Below, piece by piece: positions 54,271 through 64,000 of a stretch of DNA of 64,000 bases. Numbering within the stretch: the first letter of the stretch is position 1; the number at the start of each line of letters is the position of its first letter. The translations under genes and the position numbers were made by a program. The notes under the pieces are model-generated. The model was not told the DNA's origin and searched no databases. It saw only the letters and a list, made by a program, of their open reading frames with translations. The DNA is from Platynereis dumerilii (taxonomy: Eukaryota; Annelida; Polychaeta; Phyllodocida; Nereididae), in assembly GCA_026936325.1 (NCBI GenBank), contig JAPTHN010000004.1, positions 9,969,439 through 10,033,438 of the forward strand. The letters run 5' to 3'.

Positions 54271-55830
54271 ATATGCTGAACAATTTAATATAAAATGTGT
54301 TTCATCCTCTATTAAGCTATCTTCACACATTTGACATAATCTTTCTTCTACTGGCTGGTTCCTAAATCTGCCCGTTTCTATATTTAGATGTAGTATACCA
54401 AGGCGTATTTGGGCCATTAATGATCTCTTTTTTCTATTTTCGATAAACACATAACTTTCAGTCTTAATATTATTTTTAAATTATATTACTCTTAAATTTT
54501 CTATATGTCCTTAATTTTGGTTTTAACAACAGCAAATCATACCAAACTCTATTCCGGTCCTCGTTAAGCTTCTTTTCAATTGCTTTTACATTACAAACAG
54601 TCTTTTCATAAAATATTTCAACAGAACCACAGTCTTGAAATATTTCTAAAATTTCTTTTGACCAGCCTTTACATATTTTGAGATCCCATTCAAATACCTC
54701 TTTTGTGAGTCTATCATTTTCCATTAGTACAAGCCTATTCCAAAGTTTAATCATGTTCACGTTTTGTCTAATCTTACAATTACTCCAACCTATATCTCCC
54801 TCTAAGCCTAGAAGAGCTGCCTTATTGTGAACCCCAATAAAGTATCTAATTGCCCTATTTTGAATTTTATCTCCTTCTATATGACTATTATATCCCCATA
54901 CCCCAGATGCATAATCTAGTATCGGAATAACATTTGCAAAATAGTATTGAACCTCATGTACCTAATTTTCTTATATTTAGATATCACTCGGCTGAGTGCT
55001 CTACCAGCTGCACCAGCTAGAGTCTCTGAAAGCAATGTCAAATTGATGAATTCATTAAGAACTACTCCTAGGTATTTATATTTATTGACAATTTCTAGTG
55101 TTGAATTATTGAATTGAAAATTGTATTTAGTTTTAGCAGATCTTGTAGGTGGAAAGTGTGTTTACTTTCATTCTTTCTCATTGTCAGCCAATAAGACTAT
55201 ATCATGTGCAAATGCTAGAAATGAGATTTTGAATACATCAAGATCTATACCAATGTTTAAGTTAGTCGCCTCTTTAATGAGCTGATCTATAAATATACCA
55301 AATAATAAAGGATCACCTCGCTTAATACCATTTTGAATTTCAAAAGGTTGGGTGTAGTAATTATTAATTTTAATATAAGCAACAAAATTTTTATAAAAAG
55401 ATTTTATACAATTGAAAATTTTTCCTTGGATTCCACTCTTTAGTATAATACAGTATAATAATGTAGGTCCCTGTCTACCCAGTCAAAAGCCTTTTGCATA
55501 TCAATATATGCACAGTAAGTACTTAAGCCTTGCAGCTGTCTATTCCGTACTATAGATGTTAAAACAAATATATGATCTTCACATGATCGTTTCTTTCTGA
55601 ATCCATTTTGTTTGTCTTGTAAAAGATTGCTATTTTCACTATATTCATTGATTAGACTTATACCCCTATAGTTAAGTGGAATTTTTGGATCTTTTGAAGA
55701 ACCTTTCGGGATTGGTGAAATGATTGATATTTTTTTATGGAATACTTCAACATTCTCCATTGAAATTGATAACTTCAGCAACTTCTGCTGGAGCATAAGA
55801 TGGTCTGATTTAATGGTAACTACTTCCAAT
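54266..55830 (-). mobile_element. Second LINE remnant, decayed
   Basis: Minus-strand fragments in several frames cover reverse transcriptase and the C-terminal region. At 55440-55829 are PIPKGSS, NYRGISLIN, QNGFRKKRSCEDHI and CAYIDMQKAFDWVDR. Near 55180-55350 are NGIKRGDPL and FLAFAHDIVLLAD; the usual FADD is FAHD, so a catalytic Asp is lost. At 54262-54450 is a CxxC...HxxxxC block (CQMCEDS, ETHFILNC). At least three frame interruptions are present. The family looks like the jockey/CR1-related group with the QNGFRxxRSCxDHI motif; the clade is uncertain. Confidence 0.82.
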
Positions 55831-55834
55831 GATT

Positions 55835-56130
55835 GCTTAAAGGAACAACATGCTGTTGTTTAAAAAGTATGCTGCAGCATTAACCACAGGAAAAGATACA
55901 ACAGCACGAAATATGGAAAATCAGGGGGGGTTTTTAGGGTGAGTTGCATTCAACTAAAATTAGAAATTCTTGCAAAAAATGCAGTTGAGTCTTTCAAAGA
56001 GTGATTAGAGCAGATGACTTGACCTTTACAATGTACCTTACTTACATTCACACTCTGAAATTTATTTTTATTTGACTTTTTTTTCCAGAAAAGTATTCCA
56101 TATTTATGAGCAGGAGTGTATAATAGAAGA
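55835..56130. other. Nothing recognised
   Basis: Short AT-rich gap between the LINE remnant and the next element. Confidence 0.4.
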
Positions 56131-56134
56131 AGTA

Positions 56135-56941
56135 TATCAATGGTGAAAGTGTAAAACCTTGTATGTCAAAATTTTGCTATTTTTATATTTTGAGTGGAAT
56201 GACTAATTCAATATCCAATATATGTCAATTGGTCACCTTGCCTCGTTGCTATTTTTGGAACCTGTAACAGAGTGATTTCACCAAACCTTGTATGTCGCTT
56301 TGTTCCAAAAAGTGAATGTGCAAAACCTTGTAACTAAAATCAGATCTTTGAAGCACATATTTAGGATATTTCAACCTTTTTTGAAAAATTATGATTGTGG
56401 TATGTTTTCTATGGCTCACAGGAAATTTCCTTTTTTTAAATTTTTTTACCTCCCTATATTTATTGTGGTGATATAGGCTATTGAAAAAGAGCGTGCACAA
56501 ATATTTGGAAAAAGTGTCATTTTCCTCATTCTTGCCATTGTAGCCACTAATTAAAAGTAGCCTTTGTTATTTATCATGGTCAACTTATATTTTTCACTGT
56601 TTACCTATAGAGGTACATTCCATGCTCCAAGTTGATTTAAAATGTGATAAATGGTCGAGTTACAAGGTTTTGCACCTTACTAACTTGTAAGAAAGTGAAA
56701 GTGCAAAACCTTGTAAGTCAACATTTTCAATCATATCTGATGGTGACATCAATGCTAGGGGTCAACGACCTCCGACAAAAAATTATGCTAAAACAGGGTG
56801 TCCGTTTCTATAAATCAAGTTGAGCCTAACTCACATATTGATAAACATTACCATAAAAAAAGATCGGTGATAGTTTTTTCCAATTTCTGAAAAATGGCTT
56901 TTTTTGACATTCGAGGTTTTGCACTTTCACCATCGATATGA
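56135..56941. mobile_element. Inverted-repeat element with AAAACCTTGTA motifs
   Basis: The ends atcaatggtgaaagtgtaaa then accttgtatgtc, and gacattcgaggttttgcact then ttcaccatcgat, are inverted over about 36 bp, with TA-rich flanks. The motif gcaaaaccttgtaa or its inverse recurs at 56285, 56322, 56665 and 56702. It is non-coding and has the same design as the elements at 7738, 43991 and 45357. Confidence 0.8.
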
Positions 56942-56965
56942 TGTCTAAGTTGGTTAGACCCCTCA

Positions 56966-57050
56966 TTTTTGGGTTCTAACATGCATTTTTGTCAGTTAGA
57001 TGGCTCCTTCCAGTCGGGATCTAACTGACCAAAATGCATGTTAGAACCCT
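56966..57050. repeat. Palindromic hairpin
   Basis: The arms gggttctaacatgcattttt and gtcagttagat are mirrored by atctaactgac and aaaatgcatgttagaaccc around a ~17-bp loop (ggctccttccagtcggg). Confidence 0.88.
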
Positions 57051-57146
57051 CCAAATTTAGCTACTCCATTCAGAAAGGTCTGCTAAACCATATGTAAGAA
57101 CTTCTGAAACACTGATCATACACATTTATTTAATTTGTTGTTCCTG

Positions 57147-57300
57147 CAGAAATATTTTTACCTACCGGTGGTACAGCAACACGTAAATGCATTCCTTAAG
57201 ACAAGATGACTATATAATTATAGGTGTTGTCTGATGTAGCAGAATCCCTCGAGAGTGTCCGTATATTTGTGCTGCAAGCGCTTAAAAATTCTCTATCCTG
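57147..57300 (-). repeat. Dispersed element fragment related to 20597-21310
   Basis: Read on the minus strand it contains tgcagattcag, gcttgcagcacaaatatacg, then gcatttacgtgttgctgtac and caccggtaggtaaaaa. The order and spacing match the start of the 20597-20970 array and the lead-in of the 21249-22172 array, but with only about 70 bp between them instead of about 640. Confidence 0.75.
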
Positions 57301-57366
57301 AATCTGCATCTGTATCTGTATCTGTATCTGTATCTGTATCTGTATCTGTATCTGTATCTGTATCAG
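57301..57366. repeat. (GTATCT)n microsatellite
   Basis: About ten units of gtatct, starting with gcatct. Confidence 0.95.
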
Positions 57367-57573
57367 TATGAGCTTCAAAGTATGCCAACTGATACTGCAT
57401 TAAGCGATGATGAGAATAGAAATACGCGATATGCGAATTACTGAGTGCACTTTATATAACAAACAGTGTTTAAACATTGTCAAAAAAAATTGGCACCGGC
57501 ATACATATTTATGACTATACTGTTGTTTGGCTTTATTGATTTGTGTTAATCATTCTTGAAGCTGGTGGAACAC

Positions 57574-57640
57574 GCAGTGGCGGTTATAGGAGGGGCCAGG
57601 GTGGGCAACAGCATGCACATACCTGAATTAAACTGACAGA
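57574..57640 (+). mobile_element. Possible hAT-type 5' end
   Basis: The sequence cagtggcggttataggaggg followed by ccagggtgggc resembles the CAGTGGCG termini; no right end was found. Confidence 0.35.
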
Positions 57641-57925
57641 TGCTTTTTACTAACTTTGGCAAATTCATTAAAAATTATTATTGATGCTACATTAAATTTT
57701 TGTCACAGGAATTAGATTTGCCTGCCGCTCGTGTTCTCTTCCGTTACCCTTCCCAGCAAACACTAAACATTAAAATAACCATTAAAAAAGGTTGGTTTTC
57801 ATTTCTAAACGTTTTTATAACATTAATCCAATGTATTTTAAATGTGAACTTGTGAAGTGCTTGTTGGGTTGTAACAGCCACTTATAAAGTGTATTTACTA
57901 ACACATAACTACATACAGGTTGGGA

Positions 57926-58122
57926 CAGTGGCGTCCCTATGGGGAGGCACGGGGGGGGCACGTGCCCCCCCATATTGGACCTGTGCCCCCCCAGGTGCCC
58001 CCCCCATATGAACTTTCCAACTCTGGCTAAAATATACAGTTAGTATAGAGGGTGCCCCCCCCAGAGAATCGTGTGCCCCCCCAGGTGCCCCCCCCGCTCA
58101 AGACCCCCCAGTTACGCCACTG
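57926..58122 (-). mobile_element. hAT-type MITE, CAGTGGCGTAACT family (complete)
   Basis: Termini are cagtggcgtcccta and agttacgccactg, with a perfect 8-bp target duplication ggttggga (57918-57925, 58123-58130). It is 197 bp, the longest copy in the window, with the middle block aactctggctaaaatataca shared with 30435-30470. Confidence 0.94.
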
Positions 58123-58129
58123 GGTTGGG

Positions 58130-58460
58130 AGGGGACAGACAGGAAGGGCAATCATCCATCCCAAAATTTGGTGAACCCTGCACTCTAAAAAATGTGGGGA
58201 CAAAATTGGTTTTTTAGATTCAAAATGGTTTTTTGAAAAACCAAATTTCAATGCAAAACCAACATGGATTTTTAAAAAAATCCATGTTGGTTTTTTGCAT
58301 TGAAATTTGGTTTTTAAAAAACCATTTTGAATCTAAAAAACCAATTTTGTCTGAAATTTTTTAGAGTGTGAGAAGTTGGGTAAGGAGCATTTAAGCCAGA
58401 CTTTTTTAATTCTTAGCTTCTCGGATCGACCGACCCAATAGTTTTTCTGCCCACGGAAAA
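58130..58460 (+). repeat. Dispersed repeat containing a palindromic insertion (also 60715-60800)
   Basis: The blocks gaagggcaat, (ga)accctg, tgagaagttgggtaaggagc and atttaa match 60730-60792. The palindrome at 58181-58368 is absent from the 60.7 kb copy. Confidence 0.7.
58181..58368. mobile_element. Fully palindromic MITE (CACTCTAAAAAA)
   Basis: The 188-bp segment is nearly all stem: cactctaaaaaatg, caaaattggttttttagatt, tttcaatgcaaaaccaacat and ggattttt are mirrored on the right and end in ttttttagagtg. Flanking tg on both sides (58179-58180, 58369-58370) against a single tg in the related 60.7 kb copy gives a 2-bp duplication. The terminal cactct resembles the element at 37029-37344. Confidence 0.9.
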
Positions 58461-58489
58461 AAGAATTGATCATAACCAGAATTTTGTGT

Positions 58490-58572
58490 GAGGAAGCAAA
58501 ATAATCTGGCAGATGGTCAAATACAATATATTCTGGCAGCTGATCAAACATAAAATATTCTGGCAGCTGAAG
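58490..58572. repeat. Short copy of the GATGATCAAATA minisatellite
   Basis: Three units of caaaataatctggcagatgg and ttctggcagctgatcaaa type, the same family as 61855-62240. Confidence 0.8.
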
Positions 58573-59495
58573 TAAAATTTAGAACTTTGACTCTTCCATA
58601 GTCATGTTGAAAGTATCTTTTTGTACAATTAAATTGTGAGCTGTGGACAACAACGAAAAAAGTAGAAAATTACATTGACGTTATTTAAAGGAAGATGCTT
58701 AGAAAGATTTTAGACATTACACACCAGGATCATAAGCATATCCAGCAGGGGGGGGCAAATCTCGCCCCCCTGAACAGATTTTGGGGAAAATTTGCAGATA
58801 ATACTATATTGCCCAAGATAGGAAAAAAGTAGGGGGCAAATGGTTGGAAAAATTGGGAAATGATATACAAAATGGGGAAATGGTATACAGAATTTTAGCA
58901 AGAAATTGGGTAAAAATAGTAAAAAAGAATGGGGAAGTCAATAAAAAAAGAAATTAAAAGAAAACTGGATTGGTAGGAAGAGTTTTATCAGATTTCCCCA
59001 ATTTTTTCTTCACAATTTCCGCATTTTTCTGGCCCCGAATGACAGGCATTCCAAAAATATACCACAAACATTTCCAAATGGAAATCTTGGTAGGATGCAA
59101 TGACAAAATTCATGCTGATTTTTTCTATTCTTGCTTTTTGTCTTGTGCTAGGCCTAAGGTATTTGAATTTTTTAAAAATCAAAATAATATGACTCTATTG
59201 AACCAAATTTCCCTGATTTTGGTTTTCTGACTAAATTTTCATAAAATTGCATCTTATTCCCTTAAATTTAACGTAAGTGTATGACTGTGTGTGATTCTGA
59301 ATAAATGAATCAATCAAAATTTTCCAATTTAAAAAAGATTACGAGGGATCTTTTACTTGTACACTCAAGTAAAAGATCCCTCACATGGGGCAAATGTGTA
59401 ACATGTTGAGGACTCCCACACTCTCTCCCATCTCATCAATCAACCCTCGTGAGCACCCAGAACTGGACTTAGAGGACTGCACTATAGCACTAACC
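58573..59495. other. No gene seen; repeat fragments
   Basis: At 58733-58790 is a gggggggcaaat / gccccctgaac motif typical of MITE ends. At 59340-59480 is the block aagtaaaagatccctcacat to gtgtaacatgttgag shared with 32480-32525, with a small hairpin (gagggatcttttacttg / caagtaaaagatccctc, 59344-59382). Confidence 0.5.
59344..59383. repeat. Perfect short inverted repeat
   Basis: gagggatcttttacttg and caagtaaaagatccctc are exact reverse complements separated by tacact-like spacer. It probably results from two SINE-like ends joined head to head. Confidence 0.7.
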
Positions 59496-59496
59496 A

Positions 59497-59555
<59 letters not shown>
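59496..59555. repeat. (TATC)n microsatellite
   Basis: About fifteen perfect tatc units. Confidence 0.95.
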
Positions 59556-59556
<1 letters not shown>

Positions 59557-59830
59557 ATATGCCCAAGGGAATATATATATATATATATAGAATTTTATTG
59601 CCTTTAAGCCTTATTATTTAACAAAGCTAAAACACAAAGAACAATACTGTACCAAACAGTGAATTGCCAACAAAAATTAAACAGAAAAAACAAAAGTATT
59701 ATAAAACCTAATGCCTATGACAAATCCATACATCCATTAGGTCTTCTTTTTGTGAATAAATTATATAACCCTCGGCTAATGCACCAGACAATATCACATG
59801 TCCTTTCAAACGCAGGATTTAACTAGCACA
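59556..59830. repeat. Dispersed repeat (also 53035-53290 and 54165-54270)
   Basis: It shares catatgcccaagggaatata, ccttattatttaacaaagct, actgtaccaaacagtgaatt and acaaaagtattataaaacc with 53100-53245. It then continues into gtgaataaattatataaccc, ctcggctaatgc and caaacgcaggatttaactag, the diverged palindrome of 54165-54270. Here the two halves are adjacent, so this copy shows the likely original arrangement. Confidence 0.7.
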
Positions 59831-60893
59831 AAAATAGAAAACGTTCACTATTTCGGCACTAATTACCCTAATCAAAATTCTAATATTCTATCTGCATGTA
59901 CGGATAGTATGCGCATTCCTCATTTCCTGTGACACATATGATATTCATATTAATGTGCCCCGGGGCGCATTCGGACGTAATAGAAAAAAAACATTTTCAC
60001 ACACTGTATGCACCAGATATTAAATATATAAAAAGTGTGTAAGACCATATACAGTGCAACAACACCTCGTAGTGCCAATTGTTAATGACATCAAATCATT
60101 TGAACCACTCGACATAAACTGTCCTGGGTGCGGTCATCAATTTTAGTAACACACAGTGACAGTGCTTTGCTTTAAATTTGTTTCCAAAGGTAATCCACTA
60201 TGCCTCAATTCAATTTGGCCTGTACACCTATTGTGTGCTGTCCCAGGTCATTCAATCAACTTGGACACTTACATTCTGCCATATAAAGTGTGTACGAATG
60301 TGCTCCTTGATCAGAGTCCCAATGAGCCCATGACTTTTACACCAAAATGCTAATTTCTCAGGTACCATCTGGCGTTCTTATTGGGATAGCTACTAATAAC
60401 TGTTCGTTACGATGTATCACAGTCATGCAAGCATAGAGAAAACCTTATTTGGTCAAGGTTTGTCCAGAGAATGGTTCGAATTGAACCCCTCTGAATTTAG
60501 TGTAGCAGCAGGAAAAATAACTTTTTTGCACTATACTTCTGCATGTTGATATATTTTGCGAATAAAGAGATGGAAACATCAGGATGGGAATTTACAAGAA
60601 TTGATGGCACCATCATATCATAGACCTAGTCAGGAACCAGGAAAACCCCGCCCACCTGTGCTGCCCCATGTTCCAATTTGTCCGGTGTCCCAATGTGCCC
60701 CGGTCCCCCCTGCAGGTGTGGAGGGGGCAGGAAGGGCAATGCCCATAATTCAGACAGATGATCCCTGAGAATTTGGGCAAGGAGCATTTAACGTAAGTAA
60801 ATCCAAAGTTACCAGGCTTAACTTCATCAGGAGACAAATCAGGTCACTTAGTTATTCAGCCAATCAGAGAAGTTTTAGGAAAGGTGAGATATA
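59831..60893. other. No gene seen
   Basis: Unremarkable apart from the repeat block at 60715-60800 shared with 58130-58400. Short frames here lack domains. Confidence 0.4.
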
Positions 60894-61786
60894 GAGTAGC
60901 GCGGGGCATGCAGCCCCCCTTAACTTCGAGGAGCGATTTGACCTACTATTTGTGGTCGATTATTTGAATGCTTATGCTGTCAGGAAGGGATCACTTAACT
61001 CTACTTATAACTAGTAAAACGAATGTCTACCAATTTTAATAAAGGAGTTACGGCCCTTTTTGTAAAAAAATTAAAATGGCCTTCTTACCCCACCCATCGG
61101 GCAAGAAGCCCCCCTATTATAATCCTATGGAAATTTTTTTTGCGAGCGCATTCAGCTTGAAAGTTATTTCTTGGGGTTCTTCTATCATTTTTAAGGCATT
61201 CTATTCACTTTTTCTGAATTTCAGAATTTTTCTGTTCATACATTTATTTTTTAAATATTTTTTGCCCTTTTTCAATTTCGGCCAAAAATTTTTCTATTTC
61301 AATTAGCTATTCTATCAAGATTTAAGGTAAAGTACACATTATGAAATGGTTCCTGAAGCTGCTTCGAGGCCTCAGTGAAGGGGGCCCCATGCCCCATACC
61401 ATGTGGGGCCTCTCGCCCCAAACCCACATATTTTAATTTGACCTCTATATTTTGAGCTAAAATGCAAAAAACATGATCCAAATTATATTTATGTGATGGT
61501 CATAAAGTGAAGCAATGCAGATATCCATTATACTTTAAAAAATTTCCGAAGTTATTTCTGACAACCACTTTCAAAGAATTAATCAAAGTTACAAAAACCA
61601 TGCACCTTTTTTTGTTTCTTTAATTACGACTATGGTTTGGTGCTGAATGCCTTGAAAATTTGTGACGTCACCTAAAAAGTCTCTAGCTTCAATCCTATCA
61701 ATAAGAAAAAGCACCAAAAATGTAAGTTTAGAAATAACCCTGGGGGGGCTTCTCACCTAACCCGGGCTTCTTGCCCCGACCCACTC
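60894..61786. mobile_element. TA-flanked element, GAGTAGCGCGGGGC family
   Basis: The ends gagtagcgcggggcatgcag and (c)ttcttgccccgacccactc are inverted with some divergence and flanked by TA (60892-60893, 61787-61788). Motifs gggcaagaagccccc, ggggcctctcgcccc and gggggcttctc recur inside. It is non-coding, with the same design as other TA-flanked elements here. Confidence 0.65.
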
Positions 61787-61854
61787 TATGTAAGAACTGA
61801 CCTATTTTCCATCTAGATGAAGTTTGCAGGTCCAGTAAGAGCAGGTAAGGAGGC

Positions 61855-62240
61855 AAAATAATCTGGCAAATGATCAAATACAAAATATTCCAACAGATGA
61901 TCAAATAAAAATATTCTTTCAGATGATCAAAAACAAAATATTCTGGCAGCTGAGCAAATACGAAATATTCTGTCTGATGATCTAAAGCAAAATATTCTGG
62001 CAGATGATCAAATAAAATCTAAAATTACGCATGGGGCTCATAGGGGGGTATCAATTTAATATACAAAATATTTTGCCAGATGGTCAAATATCTGGCAGAA
62101 GATCAAATACAAAATATTCTGGCAGATGATCAAATACAAAATAATATAGCAGATGATCAAATATCAAATATTCTGGCAGATGATAAAGTGCAAACCATTC
62201 TGGCAGATGATCAAATACGACCTAAAACAAGCGGGCATGA
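61855..62240. repeat. ~30-bp minisatellite (GATGATCAAATACAAAATATTCTGGCA)
   Basis: About twelve units of gatgatcaaatacaaaat and attctggca, interrupted at 62015-62060 by a short unique stretch that itself recurs at 62225-62265 (gggctcatagggggg type). A 61-codon frame through the array gives repeated LADDQIQNI, almost certainly fortuitous. Confidence 0.88.
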
Positions 62241-62330
62241 GGCTCGTAGGGGGGAATCATTTTAATATATTCTAGAAATTGTTGAGTACTTAATGTTAAA
62301 AAAACTGTTGGTATATACATTGTAATAGGT

Positions 62331-62660
62331 TCGAAAGTAAGTAGTGTAGATCAGGATGAATTTTGTCTGGAACTCTCAGATGAATCTATTCATAATGTCT
62401 CCGTTTCAAAATATCTTGGATGACATGTTGATATTAATCTTAAATTTGATAAACACAGAGTGTCAATCACAAATTTATGTATAATAGGGTGGAGTGCAAA
62501 AATTCAAAATGTTTTTGGAGGGGCTCTTTTTTGAATTTCACAATTTGACTTTTTTCGCTCTACCCTAAATTATAAAAGACCCTTTATTTAGGCCTACAGT
62601 GTAGGGCATCGATAATTTGGAACACACTGCCAGCAAGTATTTTTTAAATACATATCAGTC
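62331..62660 (+). mobile_element. LINE C-terminal remnant
   Basis: A frame from 62331 reads ESIHNVSVSKYLG, a stop, then HVDINLKFDKHRVSI, the typical YLGvxiDxxLxFxxH block after the RT domain. After the small MITE at 62487-62565, CRASIIWNTLPASIF (62605-62650) matches the usual WNxLPxsI C-terminal block of CR1/jockey-like LINEs. It is heavily decayed. Confidence 0.75.
62487..62565. mobile_element. 79-bp TA-flanked MITE in the LINE remnant
   Basis: The ends gggtggagtgcaaaaattc and gaatttcac...cgctctaccc are inverted, with TA at 62485-62486 and 62566-62567. The gggt terminus resembles the element at 51102-51378. Confidence 0.72.
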
Positions 62661-64000
62661 TATTTTCACCAAACTAATAATAAAAGCTAGGAAATATGAT
62701 GGATAAAACTATTCTTGTATGCTCAGTTACTTGTGAGTAACAGCAGCTGATACTAAATTTGACACCTGATGATACAGGCTCTCAGAAATTCAAATCTTGT
62801 GTACTGAAGCTGGGAATGGCCATTTTGCTCTGTCAGAAATGGCTCAATTGAATGGGCCTACAATCAGATTGTTTTTGAATGCAAGTAAATGATTTATTAC
62901 ATACATTTGGGAAGTTAAATATCTCAATGATGATATTAAGGATAAACTGTAGCAGTATTCAGGATTATTGAATTTATGCATTTATATTCATTATTCATTG
63001 TTAGATAATTAAGGTCTTTGCTGAGGAGTTGTCTTAGAGCCCCTTAGTGATTCAGTTTTCTCAAATTCCATTAAAAAAAGACATGGATGACAGTATAATA
63101 TCAATGGTCTGGCCGCATTACAGAGTGTTGTTGAGTTTATTAGCTGCTACGATCTCTCCCAATCAGTTTTACAAGTGTACCTAAAATGCATTCCAATTCA
63201 AGTCAAATATCAAGCTCTTGAGTGGCATTGACCCGTCCGGATAATATGTTGAATTATAAGAACAATACATGAAAGTGTTTAACTTGTAAATAGCTGAATA
63301 GTGTTAAAAATGATATAAATGTACTTTTATCTTTTATAAAAACTGTATGAGTTTCCATGTCAAGGTATAGTATTACATGGAGCAACTATGTATGATCAAT
63401 TGCTCCACAGTGTATCTCAGGCACCACACAGCACTTCTGGGTGCAAAATTATCAATGTTTTGGATTACTGAATGAATAAGAAGTTCTGTAACTCCATTTG
63501 GACCACAGGAGCTTCTAAGGAACGGTCAATAAACATATATATAACATAAAGGGGAATCATCATTTTTAGCAAAAAACATGCCAACTTTGGCACCATCCTG
63601 TGGCAAGAAATATGGATATTTTAATTCCAAAATTATCTAGATTTGTCCAAAAACGCCTGGGCATAAACCGTGTCAAATTTTGTTTGAGTACTGCAAGCGG
63701 TTCTTGTGAGCAACACAACAAAATCCACGCATTTTTACACTTGCCCAGGACTTACAGGGCACCAGCAGTTACCAGAAAATCTCAAATTTTCATCAGTTTT
63801 GAAAAAACTTACTTTGTGTGGAACTGTGGAGTTTTTTTGTTGTTCACCGGTGAGAATAGTACCCAAGCTTCGATTTAGAATAGTAGTGGTCATCTGTCAC
63901 TCACAAATTATTGTAGGAAAGCTTTTTATCTTTTTTTTCATGCTTTGAGTCACCACCAAATCTTCCCTGTCCTCCATCTTGCCCTGAACTGCTTTGGTGA
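62661..64000. other. Nothing recognised
   Basis: AT-rich DNA with short frames on both strands, none with a recognisable domain. The 92-codon frame at 63600-63878 is unsupported. Confidence 0.4.

Noticed and set aside
54985-55020. tRNA-like 5' half (gcagctggtagagcactc on the minus strand)
   Set aside because: It lies in the LINE remnant and codes for the usual LAGAAGRALSRV-type block after the RT domain. No B box or acceptor stem follows, so it is a chance resemblance.

Overview
This is AT-rich eukaryotic DNA with split genes, dense transposable elements, minisatellites and tRNA-derived SINEs. The element types and receptor genes fit a marine invertebrate, probably a deuterostome such as an echinoderm. 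That assignment is an inference from style only; no species-specific marker was found. No prokaryotic gene, CRISPR array, rRNA or intact tRNA gene was seen.

Host genes. (1) At 1-782 on the minus strand is the 5' part of a leucine-rich-repeat protein with a signal peptide; it runs off the left edge. Its first-exon segment is copied twice upstream in broken form. (2) Two divergent ionotropic-glutamate-receptor-like genes lie tail to tail. Gene A has six recognised exons on the plus strand (23441-30229). Gene B has six matching exons on the minus strand (50821-33924). The two have the same exon phases and nearly identical exon lengths (107, 70, 307, 221, 263/266 and 328/325 nt), so they are an inverted duplicate pair about 3.7 kb apart. 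Exons upstream of the ligand-binding domain were not found for either gene. Gene B ends inside an antisense SINE, which supplies its last ~30 residues.

Repeat landscape. 1.5-11 kb holds A-rich tandem repeats, palindromes and hAT-type MITEs. 7.7-8.5 kb and 11.0-14.2 kb are two copies of one TA-flanked family with clustered subterminal motifs; the second is split by a 2.1 kb hAT-like element carrying its own minisatellite. 18.6-20.3 kb is a 53-bp satellite interrupted by a 1.15 kb insertion that starts with a 140-bp palindrome. 20.6-22.2 kb is two adjoining tandem arrays. Gene A introns contain small hAT MITEs and a 1.45 kb TA-flanked element. Gene B introns contain a mariner-like element with a Harbinger copy nested in one arm, several TA-flanked elements, and a LINE whose ORF1 carries an OTU-type protease domain. 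50.8-64 kb lies upstream of the first recognised exon of gene B and holds MITEs, a decayed second LINE, palindromes, minisatellites and a small LINE remnant.

The main themes are the inverted receptor pair, the SINE-derived C-terminus of one partner, and many non-autonomous DNA elements, several with intact target duplications or internal empty-site evidence.
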